Part shown: positions 1 through 6,455 of the stretch, in pieces
Layout: each line of letters begins with the position of its first letter
Position numbering within the stretch: the stretch's first letter is position 1
From: Prevotellaceae bacterium
GTDB taxonomy: Bacteria; Bacteroidota; Bacteroidia; Bacteroidales; UBA932
DNA: 10,166 nucleotides
NCBI GenBank assembly: GCA_031259805.1
Contig: JAIRKX010000205.1
Coordinates: 1-10,166, forward strand
Direction of reading: 5' to 3'
The notes under the pieces: generated by a model
Seen by the model: only the letters and a program-made list of their open reading frames with translations
What the model was told of the DNA's origin: nothing
Databases searched by the model: none
Program-made: the position numbers and the translations under genes

Positions 1-28
1 GGCAATAGGATTTTCAAAATATTTCCCG

Positions 29-36
29 TACATTTG
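29..36 (+). promoter_or_regulatory. Bacteroides-type -7 box of purB
   Basis: TACATTTG matches the Bacteroidota sigma-ABfr -7 consensus TAnnTTTG and lies 36 bp before the purB ATG, which would give a leader of about 30 nt. No convincing TTTG -33 element is seen 19-21 bp further upstream. The call rests on the -7 match, the position, and the same motif in front of rfbF and metH. The rest of the first 72 bases is AT-rich with no other recognisable signal. Confidence 0.55.
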
Positions 37-72
37 CATTCCTGATTCAAAACATACCACTCATTACTCAAA

Positions 73-1416
73 ATGGAATTACATCCTCTCACTGCTATTT
101 CACCTGTCGACGGGCGTTATCGGACGCAAACAGAACCGCTGGCTGCCTATTTCTCGGAATACGCACTGATTCGTTACCGGCTGTTGGTCGAGGTCGAATA
201 CTTTATTGCCTTGTGCGAAATTCCCCTGCCGCAACTGACGGCGGTCAGCAGCGATTGTTACGGAGCGTTGCGGGCGCTGTACGAATCGTTTCATCCGGCG
301 GACGCCGAAGAGATCAAACGTATCGAGCGTACGACAAACCACGACGTCAAAGCAGTGGAATATTACCTTAGAGCGCGCTTCGATGCGATGGGCTTGCAGC
401 CATTCCGCGAATTTATTCACTTCGGCCTGACGTCGCAGGACGTTAACAATACCGCCATACCGTGCAGTTTCCGCGATGCGTTGCAGGCCGTCTATTATCC
501 ACTGCTCGACACGTTGCAGACGCAATTGCAGGCGTTGGCTGCCGAATGGGACGACGTGCCGATGCCGGCGCACACGCACGGACAGCCGGCATCGCCTACC
601 CGCGTAGGAAAAGAAATCAACGTATTCACAGAACGCCTGACCAAGCAGCAGGCGCTGTTGGAAGCCCTTCCATTTGCCGCTAAATTCGGCGGCGCCACAG
701 GCAATTTCAACGCCCACCATGCCGCCTATCCGGAGATCGACTGGCCGGCGATGGCCGATGCGTTTGTAAGCCGGTCGCTACGGCTTACGCGCTCGCAACA
801 CACCACGCAAATCGAGCACTACGACTACCTCAGCGCCCAGTTCGACGCTCTGAAACGCATCAACACTGTACTGCTCGACCTCGCGCGCGATATGTGGCTA
901 TACATCTCGATGGATTATTTCAAGCAACGAATCAAGGACGGAGAAGTAGGCTCGTCGGCCATGCCACACAAGGTGAATCCGATTGATTTTGAAAATGCCG
1001 AAGGAAATATCGGCGTAGCCAATGCATTGTACGAACATCTGTCGGCCAAACTGCCGGTGTCGCGCCTGCAACGCGACCTGAGCGACAGCACCGCATTGCG
1101 CAACATCGGCGTACCGCTAGCGCATAGCGTGCTGGCCATACGATCGCTGTGCCGCGGGTTAGACAAACTGTACATCAACCGTGCCGCCATCGACGCCGAC
1201 CTCGACCGCAACTGGGCAGTAGTCGCCGAAGGCATCCAGACGATCCTCCGCCGCGAGAACTACCCCAACCCCTACGAAACCCTGAAAACCCTGACACGTA
1301 CCAACGAAACGGTATCCAAAGAAAGCATCACACAATTCATTCGCTCGCTACAAGTGTCGGACAACATCAAAAATGAACTACTGCAACTCTCGCCGCAGAC
1401 TTATACGGGAAAGTAG
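73..1416 (+). CDS. purB: Adenylosuccinate lyase (PurB)
   Basis: Cytosolic enzyme of the fumarase/aspartase superfamily. It makes two fumarate-releasing cleavages: SAICAR to AICAR in de novo purine synthesis, and adenylosuccinate to AMP. The 447-residue protein is close to the E. coli length (456). Visible motifs are TTNHDVKAVEYYL (about 87-99), HFGLTSQDVNNTA (116-128), AHTHGQPASPT (166-176) whose His169 corresponds to the catalytic histidine of E. coli PurB, and the superfamily signature GSSAMPHKVNP (293-303) with the catalytic serine loop. The start begins the conserved N-terminus MELHPLTAISPVDGRY and sits 36 bp after a -7 box. The long N-terminal and C-terminal helical regions look intact, with no frameshift. 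The next gene, glmM, follows after 47 bp in the same direction with no -7 box seen between them, so co-transcription is likely. The family match is unambiguous. Confidence 0.97.
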   Translation: MELHPLTAISPVDGRYRTQTEPLAAYFSEYALIRYRLLVEVEYFIALCEIPLPQLTAVSSDCYGALRALYESFHPADAEEIKRIERTTNHDVKAVEYYLRARFDAMGLQPFREFIHFGLTSQDVNNTAIPCSFRDALQAVYYPLLDTLQTQLQALAAEWDDVPMPAHTHGQPASPTRVGKEINVFTERLTKQQALLEALPFAAKFGGATGNFNAHHAAYPEIDWPAMADAFVSRSLRLTRSQHTTQIEHYDYLSAQFDALKRINTVLLDLARDMWLYISMDYFKQRIKDGEVGSSAMPHKVNPIDFENAEGNIGVANALYEHLSAKLPVSRLQRDLSDSTALRNIGVPLAHSVLAIRSLCRGLDKLYINRAAIDADLDRNWAVVAEGIQTILRRENYPNPYETLKTLTRTNETVSKESITQFIRSLQVSDNIKNELLQLSPQTYTGK

Positions 1417-1463
1417 TTAGAACAATTAAAGGAACCTTTCCCTCATCCCTCATACAATCTATC

Positions 1464-2843
1464 ATGGCGCTTATCAAATCCATTTCCGGTATTCGGGGTA
1501 CTATTGGCGGGCAGGCGGGCGACGCGCTCACGCCGGTCGATTTAGTTAAATTCACAGCGGCGTACGCCGGCTGGCTACAACAACAAGAAGCAGGACGCCG
1601 GCTGAAGGTGATCGTTGGCCGCGATGCACGCATTTCGGGCGAGATGGTGCAACGTATCGTCTGCGGCACACTCATGGCCTGCGGCGTCGATGTCATCTAC
1701 ATCGGGCTAGCCACCACGCCGACCACCGAGTTGGCCGTCGTATTCGAGCAGGCCGACGGCGGCATTATCCTCACCGCCTCGCACAATCCGGCGCAGTGGA
1801 ACGCCCTGAAACTGCTCAACCGTCGGGGCGAGTTTTTAGATGCCGACGACGCACGGGCGCTATTGCAATTAGTCGACCGAAATGCTTGCGATTTCGCAGA
1901 AGCTGACCGTTTGGGCATCTTGACAGAGAGTACGGACCATACGACACGCCATATCGAAGCCGTCCTCCGCTACCCGTTGGTCGATGTGGAAGCCATCTAC
2001 CGCGCGGGATTTAAGGTGGTCGTCGATGCAGTCAATTCGGTTGGCGGCGTGGTAATCCCGTCGTTGCTCGCGGCGTTAGGGGTCGACGTCGTACCGCTGT
2101 TCTGCGAGCCCACCGGACGTTTTGCCCACAATCCCGAACCACTACCCGCCCATCTGCACGACCTGTCGGCCAAAGTTGTCGAAGAACACGCACAGGCCGG
2201 CATTGCCGTCGACCCCGATGTCGACCGGCTGGCGCTGGTATGCGAAGACGGAACAATGTTCGGCGAAGAATATACGCTGGTGGCCGTAGCCGACTATATC
2301 CTGTCGCGTCGCGCGGGCAACACCGTATCTAACCTCTCGTCGTCGCGCGCCCTCCGCGACATAACGGAACAATACGGCGGACAGTACTTCGCATCGGCGG
2401 TAGGCGAGGTAAACGTCGTCGGCGAAATGAAACGAGTGCAGGCGGTCGTCGGTGGCGAAGGCAACGGCGGCGTCATCGTGCCCGACTTTCACTATGGCCG
2501 CGATGCGTTGATAGGCGTCGCCCTGTTCCTCTCTCATTTGGCGTGTAAACAAATCACCTGCGCACAACTGCGTGACAGCTACCCGCGCTATTTCACCTCC
2601 AAAAACAAAGTAGCGCTCACCCCGCAAACCGACCTCGACGCCCTGCTTGAGCGCATGAAAACCATCTATGCCACCCGGCGCATCACCGACATCGACGGCG
2701 TGCGCATCGACTTCGACAACGAACGACAATGGGTACACCTGCGTAAATCCAACACCGAACCGATTATCCGCATCTACGCCGAAGCGCCTACCGAAGCGCA
2801 GGCGGAAGCATTAGCGGAACAGGTGGTTGGGCTATTGGGATAG
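1464..2843 (+). CDS. glmM: Phosphoglucosamine mutase (alpha-D-phosphohexomutase family)
   Basis: Cytosolic phosphohexomutase, most likely converting glucosamine-6-phosphate to glucosamine-1-phosphate on the way to UDP-GlcNAc for peptidoglycan and LPS. The 459 residues show the four family loops in order: the phosphoserine loop TASHNP (104-109, Ser106), the metal-binding loop DPDVDR (250-255), the sugar-binding loop GEGNGG (331-336) and the phosphate-binding loop RKSNTEP (427-433). The N-terminus SISGIRGTIGG matches the usual family start, supporting the ATG at 1464. The loops differ from E. coli GlmM: DPDADR has become DPDVDR and the GEQSGH-type loop is GEGNGG, which I recall as closer to archaeal-type and Bacteroidota homologues. 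Substrate choice among glucosamine-, manno- and gluco-phosphate therefore cannot be settled by eye; phosphomannomutase or phosphoglucomutase activity is the alternative. It is probably transcribed with purB and ends 22 bp from the stop of the convergent SDR gene. Confidence 0.85.
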   Translation: MALIKSISGIRGTIGGQAGDALTPVDLVKFTAAYAGWLQQQEAGRRLKVIVGRDARISGEMVQRIVCGTLMACGVDVIYIGLATTPTTELAVVFEQADGGIILTASHNPAQWNALKLLNRRGEFLDADDARALLQLVDRNACDFAEADRLGILTESTDHTTRHIEAVLRYPLVDVEAIYRAGFKVVVDAVNSVGGVVIPSLLAALGVDVVPLFCEPTGRFAHNPEPLPAHLHDLSAKVVEEHAQAGIAVDPDVDRLALVCEDGTMFGEEYTLVAVADYILSRRAGNTVSNLSSSRALRDITEQYGGQYFASAVGEVNVVGEMKRVQAVVGGEGNGGVIVPDFHYGRDALIGVALFLSHLACKQITCAQLRDSYPRYFTSKNKVALTPQTDLDALLERMKTIYATRRITDIDGVRIDFDNERQWVHLRKSNTEPIIRIYAEAPTEAQAEALAEQVVGLLG

Positions 2844-2847
2844 AGGA

Positions 2848-2861
2848 CGGCTTTATTGCCG
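2848..2861. terminator. Weak hairpin between convergent genes (possible terminator)
   Basis: The 22-bp gap between the convergent glmM and SDR genes contains CGGC-TTTATT-GCCG, a 4-bp stem with a 6-nt loop. No T-tract follows on either strand, so this is at best a weak bidirectional terminator. It is listed because it is the only structure in a junction where both transcripts must end. Confidence 0.15.
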
Positions 2862-2865
2862 CGGG

Positions 2866-3816
2866 CTACGAAGATTGGTTTGTTTGAAAAATAAGGTACT
2901 CCATCAACTCTGCGATTCCCCGCTCGAGGGTATATTCCGGCATGAAGCCTAATGCCCGCAGTTTGCTATTGTCAATAGTATACCCGGCAGGGGCGGTAGC
3001 GAATGCCGGCACAGGAGGGATTTGAGCGGCGATTGCATTGCTTTGGGCGGCGACCGCTCTAATTTTCTCGGCCAGCTCCGCTATCGAATGCGTAATCCCT
3101 GAGCTGATATGGTACACCTGATTATTCTCCCCTTTTTCGAGCAGTATTTGCACAGCACGGCACACGTCGTGGCCATGTATGAAGTCGCGCAAAGGCGATC
3201 CGTCGGATTTCAACGTAATCGTTCCGTCGATAGCCATGCTTCGGCAGAGATCGTTTACCACCAACCACCAGCAGTTATTGTCGGGGAATACCGGCGGGCC
3301 GTAGCTGTTCGACAGCCGCGCCACCAGACAGGTTACGTTGCTACGGTCGCCAAAGTAACGACATATGGTTTCGCTCATATAGTGTGTCAGGGCGTAGGGG
3401 GTGATGCAGCGGAGCGGATGCGTTTCGGTTACGATATCATTCAGTGTTGCACCGTACACATGGATAGTCGAGAAGTAGAGGAATTTTTTCAATCCCCGCG
3501 GGGCGAAAATATCCAGCAGCGTCCATGTCGGCGTTACATTGATCGACGCTACCAGCGCAGGATCGCCGTTGGACTGGTGATGATCGAGCGATACGAGATG
3601 TACGATGGCGTCGAACGATCGCTTGGCTATTCGTTTTAAGGCGCCGACGTCGCGCACATCGCACACAAAAAGATTCTCAAACCCGCGACGCCAGCGTTCG
3701 TCGTCGGGGATGTGCGGATAGCAAAGGCCGCTTACGCGATAGCCCTGCTGCGAAAGGTAACGGCAAATCTGCGCGCCGATATAGCCGTTTGCGCCGGTAA
3801 CGAGTACTTTCATCAT
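2866..3816 (-). CDS. NAD(P)-dependent SDR, putative CDP-4-keto-6-deoxyhexose 4-reductase/epimerase
   Basis: Extended short-chain dehydrogenase/reductase, 316 residues from this start. Numbering here is from the second Met (3813). The Rossmann motif GANGYIG is at 7-13, the acidic CDVRD segment at 51-55, the catalytic Ser/Thr region FLYFSTIHVYG at 111-121, and PYALTHYMSE at 139-148. That last segment carries the active-site tyrosine (Tyr140), but the canonical YxxxK lysine is a histidine (His144). The reading frame stays open 48 codons further upstream, but those codons lie inside the preceding gene. The ATG at 3816 starts right before the conserved beta strand MKVLVTG and forms an ATGA overlap with the upstream stop; ATG 3813 is immediately next to it. 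As the last gene of the rfbF-rfbG-cupin operon, it most plausibly reduces the C4 ketone of a CDP-4-keto-6-deoxyhexose. That function is inferred from context; the SDR family is certain. Confidence 0.8.
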   Translation of the reverse strand: MMKVLVTGANGYIGAQICRYLSQQGYRVSGLCYPHIPDDERWRRGFENLFVCDVRDVGALKRIAKRSFDAIVHLVSLDHHQSNGDPALVASINVTPTWTLLDIFAPRGLKKFLYFSTIHVYGATLNDIVTETHPLRCITPYALTHYMSETICRYFGDRSNVTCLVARLSNSYGPPVFPDNNCWWLVVNDLCRSMAIDGTITLKSDGSPLRDFIHGHDVCRAVQILLEKGENNQVYHISSGITHSIAELAEKIRAVAAQSNAIAAQIPPVPAFATAPAGYTIDNSKLRALGFMPEYTLERGIAELMEYLIFQTNQSS

Positions 3817-4253
3817 GACCAGTGGTAAGGGATAGCCGTGAGCGGCAGCCGCTCCATTTCGTCGGGCGCGTGTTCCATACTGGCGATGTTCAACAGCTGA
3901 TTGTCGTCGTCTAATCCCTGAAAGGCCATCCATACTTGCGGCGGTACGGTCAGACGACAATAGTGATCCCGCGACAGCGTAAATTCATTCATCACGCCTT
4001 TGGTGGGGCTGGCGAGGCGGTCGTCGAAGAGGACGAAGCGGATTTTGCCTGTCGGCACTATTAAATTAAGCGTCATGGAGAGGTGTTTTTTCCATGCTTT
4101 AATGTCGCCCTTGCGGACGGTCGAAAAATAGGCTTCGCCGAAGCCCACATAACCGGCATCGCTTTTCTTCATACCGTGAAATACGTCGCCCTGCGGATGC
4201 CGTATTTGCCGTAGTGGGGTGAGAATAATCCCGTCTATAATTCGTGTATCCAT
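3813..4253 (-). CDS. RmlC-like cupin, putative CDP-4-keto-6-deoxyglucose 3- and/or 5-epimerase
   Basis: A 146-residue protein resembling the dTDP-4-dehydrorhamnose 3,5-epimerase (RmlC) cupin family. The visible core runs EAYFSTVRKGDIKAWKKH (40-57), TLNLIVPTGKIRFVLFDDR (61-79), the ASPT/FTLS strands (81-94) and LTVPPQVWMAFQGL (101-114). This matches the RmlC order of the histidine-bearing strand, the V/L-rich strand ending in a DxR-type segment, then the LS and (I/V)PxG(F/W) segments. His57 falls where RmlC has its catalytic histidine. The protein is shorter than typical RmlC (about 180 residues), and I cannot identify the catalytic tyrosine with confidence. The start overlaps the end of rfbG by 19 bp and the stop overlaps the SDR start, indicating translational coupling. 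The context implies it acts on the CDP-linked product of RfbG. A 3,4-ketoisomerase (FdtA-like) is a less likely alternative because the motifs differ. Confidence 0.72.
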   Translation of the reverse strand: MDTRIIDGIILTPLRQIRHPQGDVFHGMKKSDAGYVGFGEAYFSTVRKGDIKAWKKHLSMTLNLIVPTGKIRFVLFDDRLASPTKGVMNEFTLSRDHYCRLTVPPQVWMAFQGLDDDNQLLNIASMEHAPDEMERLPLTAIPYHWS

Positions 4254-5377
4254 ACGTGTTTTTGTTTGATGGCGGATTGTTCGTAGCGGTCGATTTGCGC
4301 TACGGTGAAGGCGTATAAATCGACGTCGCCCACACCGTGTGAACTATAGTAGGCGTAATACCATTCGCCGGTAAAGGCAATCAGGGTGTCGTAGTCGAGC
4401 ACGGGCATCCAGCGAAGGCGTGCAAGGGCTTTGTCGCAGTTCAGTTTCAATAGTCCCGCTTCGTGGAATGGGATGTTGTCGGTGATTCGGTAGGCGTACG
4501 CAGGGTCGGTAAAATGCCAGTGCCGGCTGAGGGCTTCGAGCAGTTCACGGACGGTGTGGCTGTGTTCGGCTTTAGGCCCAAAGTTAAACCGTTCGCCGTT
4601 TAGTCCGGCATCGTGATGCAGCGCCTGCCCTAAGAGCAGGTAGCCGCTGAGCGGTTCGAGTACATGCTGCCACGGACGTGTGGCTTGCGGACTGCGGATT
4701 TCGACTGACCGGCCTTCACTCCATGCCCGCATACAGTCGGGCACGATGCGGTCGCGCGCCCAGTCGCCGCCGCCGATGACATTGCCGGCGCGGGCGGTAG
4801 CTATGCGCACACGCGAAGCGTCTTTTGCAAAGAACGAATGATAATAGGACTTGCACACCAGTTCGGCGGCGCCTTTTGAGCCGCTGTAAATGTCTTTTCC
4901 GCCCAACGTGTCGTTTTCCCGGTAGCCCCACAGCCATTCGACATTGTCGTAGCATTTGTCGCTGGTGATGACGACCACCGTACACGGCCGGTTCTGCACG
5001 CGCAGGGCTTCGAGCACGTTGGTCGTACCGACGACATTGGTAGTAATGGTTTCCACCGGATGGTCGTAGGAGTACGATACGATAGGCTGCGCCGCCAGAT
5101 GGAATACAAAATCGGGCTGTACATCGGCGATGATGCGTTGCACCGCACCGGTATCGCGCACATCATCCTCGTGGTACGTGATGCGCCGTCGCAGGTCGAG
5201 GACGTCGAACAGCGCGGGCTGCGTTGGTACATCGCGTGACAGACCATGTACTGTCGCGCCCAGTTCCAGCAGCCATACCGTCAGCCAACTTCCCTTAAAG
5301 CCGGTGTTGCCTGTAACCAGCACTTTTTTTCCGGCATACACATTGCCAAATACCGTATTTTTTACCATTTCACCCAT
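4235..5377 (-). CDS. rfbG: CDP-glucose 4,6-dehydratase (RfbG/DdhB)
   Basis: Cytosolic extended SDR that oxidises C4 of CDP-D-glucose with bound NAD, eliminates water across C5-C6 and gives CDP-4-keto-6-deoxy-D-glucose. In the 380 residues I see the NAD-binding segment VTGNTGFKGSWL (21-32), HLAAQPIVSYSY (93-104), the TSDKCYDN active-site segment (138-145), YSGSK as YxxxK (164-168), RAGNVIGGGDWARDRIVPD (196-214) and RPWQHVLEPLSGYLLLGQ (234-251). These are hallmark RfbG sequences that separate it from dTDP-glucose dehydratases, and they align by memory along the whole Salmonella protein (about 359 residues). ATG 5377 overlaps the end of rfbF by 16 bp; an in-frame ATG at 5368 (377 residues, 7-bp overlap) is equally plausible. 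The C-terminus overlaps the cupin gene by 19 bp. The active-site residues are complete. Confidence 0.95.
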   Translation of the reverse strand: MGEMVKNTVFGNVYAGKKVLVTGNTGFKGSWLTVWLLELGATVHGLSRDVPTQPALFDVLDLRRRITYHEDDVRDTGAVQRIIADVQPDFVFHLAAQPIVSYSYDHPVETITTNVVGTTNVLEALRVQNRPCTVVVITSDKCYDNVEWLWGYRENDTLGGKDIYSGSKGAAELVCKSYYHSFFAKDASRVRIATARAGNVIGGGDWARDRIVPDCMRAWSEGRSVEIRSPQATRPWQHVLEPLSGYLLLGQALHHDAGLNGERFNFGPKAEHSHTVRELLEALSRHWHFTDPAYAYRITDNIPFHEAGLLKLNCDKALARLRWMPVLDYDTLIAFTGEWYYAYYSSHGVGDVDLYAFTVAQIDRYEQSAIKQKHVWIHEL

Positions 5378-6144
5378 GGCGCTTGCTTTGTTGCGTATAA
5401 TTGATTCAGGAGATTGTATTCGCGCGAGGTATCCATCGGTTGCCAGAAACCGTCGTGCTCGAAAACCATCAGTTGACCGTCGGCTACGAGATGCTGTATA
5501 GGTTCTTGCTCCAGCACGAGGTTTTCGTCGTCGTTCAGGTAGCTGAAAAAGGCGCGATCGAATACGAAGAATCCGCCGTTGATGCGTCCGCCGCTTACCT
5601 GCGGTTTTTCGTTGAAGCCGATGACTTCCCGCGCATCGGTCGTTACTAATTCGCCGAATCGTCCCGGCGGGTAGACGCCCGTGAGCGTCGCTATTTTTCC
5701 GTGCGAGCGATGAAATTCGACTAACCGGGCAATATCCACGTCGCCTACGCCGTCACCGTAAGTGAGCATGAAGCAGTCGTCGTCGCCGATGTATTTTTCG
5801 ATGCGTTTCACCCGTGCGCCGGTCATGGCATTCAGACCTGTTTCAGCCATGGTAATCGTCCAACCTTCTTCGCTGTGCGAATTATGGCGTACAAGACTGT
5901 TTTTCACGCCCAACTTTAGCGTAAAATCGCTGGCGTGCGTTTCATAGTTAAAGAAGAAATCTTTTATCGCCTCGCTTTTGTAGCCGAGACAGAGCACAAA
6001 CTCGGTATAACCGAACACGGCATAGTATTTCATAATGTGCCACAAGATAGGATAACCACCCACAGGCGACATCGGCTTCGGGATATTTTCCGCCACATCG
6101 CGAATACGTGTACCGTATCCGCCGCAAAGAATCACTGTTTTCAT
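5362..6144 (-). CDS. rfbF: Glucose-1-phosphate cytidylyltransferase (RfbF/DdhA)
   Basis: Sugar nucleotidyltransferase that makes CDP-D-glucose from alpha-D-glucose-1-phosphate and CTP, the entry step to CDP-linked deoxysugars. The 260-residue length is close to Salmonella RfbF (257). It opens with MKTVILCGGYGTRI, the glycine-rich nucleotide-binding signature, followed by PKPM (22-25) and the substrate-lysine region. TYGDGVGDVD (128-137) carries the metal-binding aspartate, NEKP is at 178-181, INGGFFVF at 188-195 and GFWQPMDTSRE at 232-242. The open frame continues 34 codons further upstream, but that stretch is low-complexity and passes through the promoter box and into the mobile element. 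The ATG at 6144 begins exactly at the conserved beta strand, so I use it. It is the first gene of a four-gene operon, with a -7 box at 6178-6171. Confidence 0.95.
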   Translation of the reverse strand: MKTVILCGGYGTRIRDVAENIPKPMSPVGGYPILWHIMKYYAVFGYTEFVLCLGYKSEAIKDFFFNYETHASDFTLKLGVKNSLVRHNSHSEEGWTITMAETGLNAMTGARVKRIEKYIGDDDCFMLTYGDGVGDVDIARLVEFHRSHGKIATLTGVYPPGRFGELVTTDAREVIGFNEKPQVSGGRINGGFFVFDRAFFSYLNDDENLVLEQEPIQHLVADGQLMVFEHDGFWQPMDTSREYNLLNQLYATKQAPWVKW

Positions 6145-6145
6145 A

Positions 6146-6199
6146 TTTGTTGAGTTGCTTATTTGAGGGTCAAAGGTACGATTTTTTGTTGAGTTGCTT
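6146..6199 (-). repeat. 15-bp direct repeat flanking the rfbF -7 box
   Basis: On the minus strand AAGCAACTCAACAAA occurs at 6199-6185 and again, identically, at 6160-6146, a 39-bp period. The upstream copy lies where the -33 region would be and the downstream copy in the short leader ending just before the rfbF ATG, so the pair brackets the -7 box at 6178-6171. It may be a paired operator, or a local duplication. No regulator is recognised. Confidence 0.6.
6171..6178 (-). promoter_or_regulatory. Bacteroides-type -7 box of the rfbF operon
   Basis: On the minus strand TACCTTTG matches TAnnTTTG and ends 26 bp before the rfbF ATG, giving a leader of about 20 nt. No TTTG element is found 19-21 bp upstream; that position falls within the upstream copy of the 15-bp repeat. 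It is the only candidate promoter immediately ahead of the operon. Read-through from metH is possible, but would have to cross the whole element at 6219-6500. Confidence 0.55.
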
Positions 6200-6210
6200 G
6201 TCCGTCTCTT

Positions 6211-6218
6211 CAGGGATT
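6211..6218 (+). repeat. Left target-site duplication
   Basis: CAGGGATT directly abuts the outer end of the left inverted repeat and is repeated exactly at 6501-6508 beyond the right inverted repeat. The bases outside the pair differ (TCTCTT before the left copy, TTAAGG after the right), as expected for a duplicated 8-bp target. Confidence 0.7.
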
Positions 6219-6263
6219 GGGTGCATTTCAAATTGTCGCATTGCAAAACGTCCCGTCAGGGAC
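6219..6263 (+). repeat. Left terminal inverted repeat
   Basis: The outer 36 bases are the exact reverse complement of 6465-6500. The match then continues GT, one mismatch (C here against T in the reverse complement of the right arm), then AGGGAC. The inner end contains the hairpin CGTCCC-GTCA-GGGACG (6249-6264). Confidence 0.9.
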
Positions 6264-6297
6264 GGCATGTGGGTAGAATGCTTAACCAGATACTCGC

Positions 6298-6361
6298 CGT
6301 GGAATAGGATGCGGGAGGATGGAAGCCTCCTTCCACGATGCATGGAAGCCTCCTTCCACGA
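6298..6361 (+). repeat. 20-bp tandem duplication with nested hairpins
   Basis: ATGGAAGCCTCCTTCCACGA occurs exactly at 6319-6338 and again at 6342-6361, a 23-bp period with a 3-base spacer. Each copy can fold as TGGAAG-CCTC-CTTCCA. Alternatively the first copy pairs with upstream CGTGGAA (6298-6304) and GGAGG (6314-6318) to form a 12-bp stem with a 9-nt bulge. The perfect identity suggests recent duplication. Confidence 0.85.
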
Positions 6362-6364
6362 GAC

Positions 6365-6403
6365 AATGAATAATGAATAATGAACAATGAACAGTGAACA
6401 ATG
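6365..6403 (+). repeat. Heptanucleotide tandem repeat (AATGAAY)
   Basis: Five full units and one partial: AATGAAT, AATGAAT, AATGAAC, AATGAAC, AGTGAAC, AATG. This is a short tandemly repeated heptamer of the kind common in intergenic DNA of Bacteroidota and cyanobacteria, here located inside the MITE-like element. The graded T-to-C change along the array suggests growth by slippage. Confidence 0.85.
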
Positions 6404-6431
6404 TCCCGGCAGGGACAAAATGTCGGTAGAA
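6402..6431 (+). repeat. Internal hairpin unit, second copy of a left-end module
   Basis: TGTCCC-GGCA-GGGACA (6402-6417) is a 6-bp stem with a 4-nt loop, followed by ATGTCGGTAGAA (6420-6431). The left end of the element has the same order: hairpin at 6249-6264, then ATGTGGGTAGAA at 6267-6278. The interior therefore contains a diverged direct copy of the module that partly forms the terminal repeat. Confidence 0.7.
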
Positions 6432-6455
6432 ATGATGCCACCACCGCCACCCCCT

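Noticed and set aside
100..720. 206-codon open frame on the minus strand inside purB
   Set aside because: It lies entirely antisense to a certain purB, and its translation has no recognisable family and a biased composition.
1417..1463. AAAGG-AA-CCTTT palindrome between purB and glmM as a terminator
   Set aside because: The loop would be only 2 nt, there is no T-tract, and the short spacing favours co-transcription.
3817..3960. 48-codon N-terminal extension of the SDR frame
   Set aside because: It falls inside the cupin gene in another frame; the conserved SDR N-terminus starts at the ATGATG at 3816-3811.
6145..6246. 34-codon N-terminal extension of rfbF
   Set aside because: It crosses the -7 box, the 15-bp repeats and the left end of the mobile element; the conserved start is MKTVILCGG at 6144.
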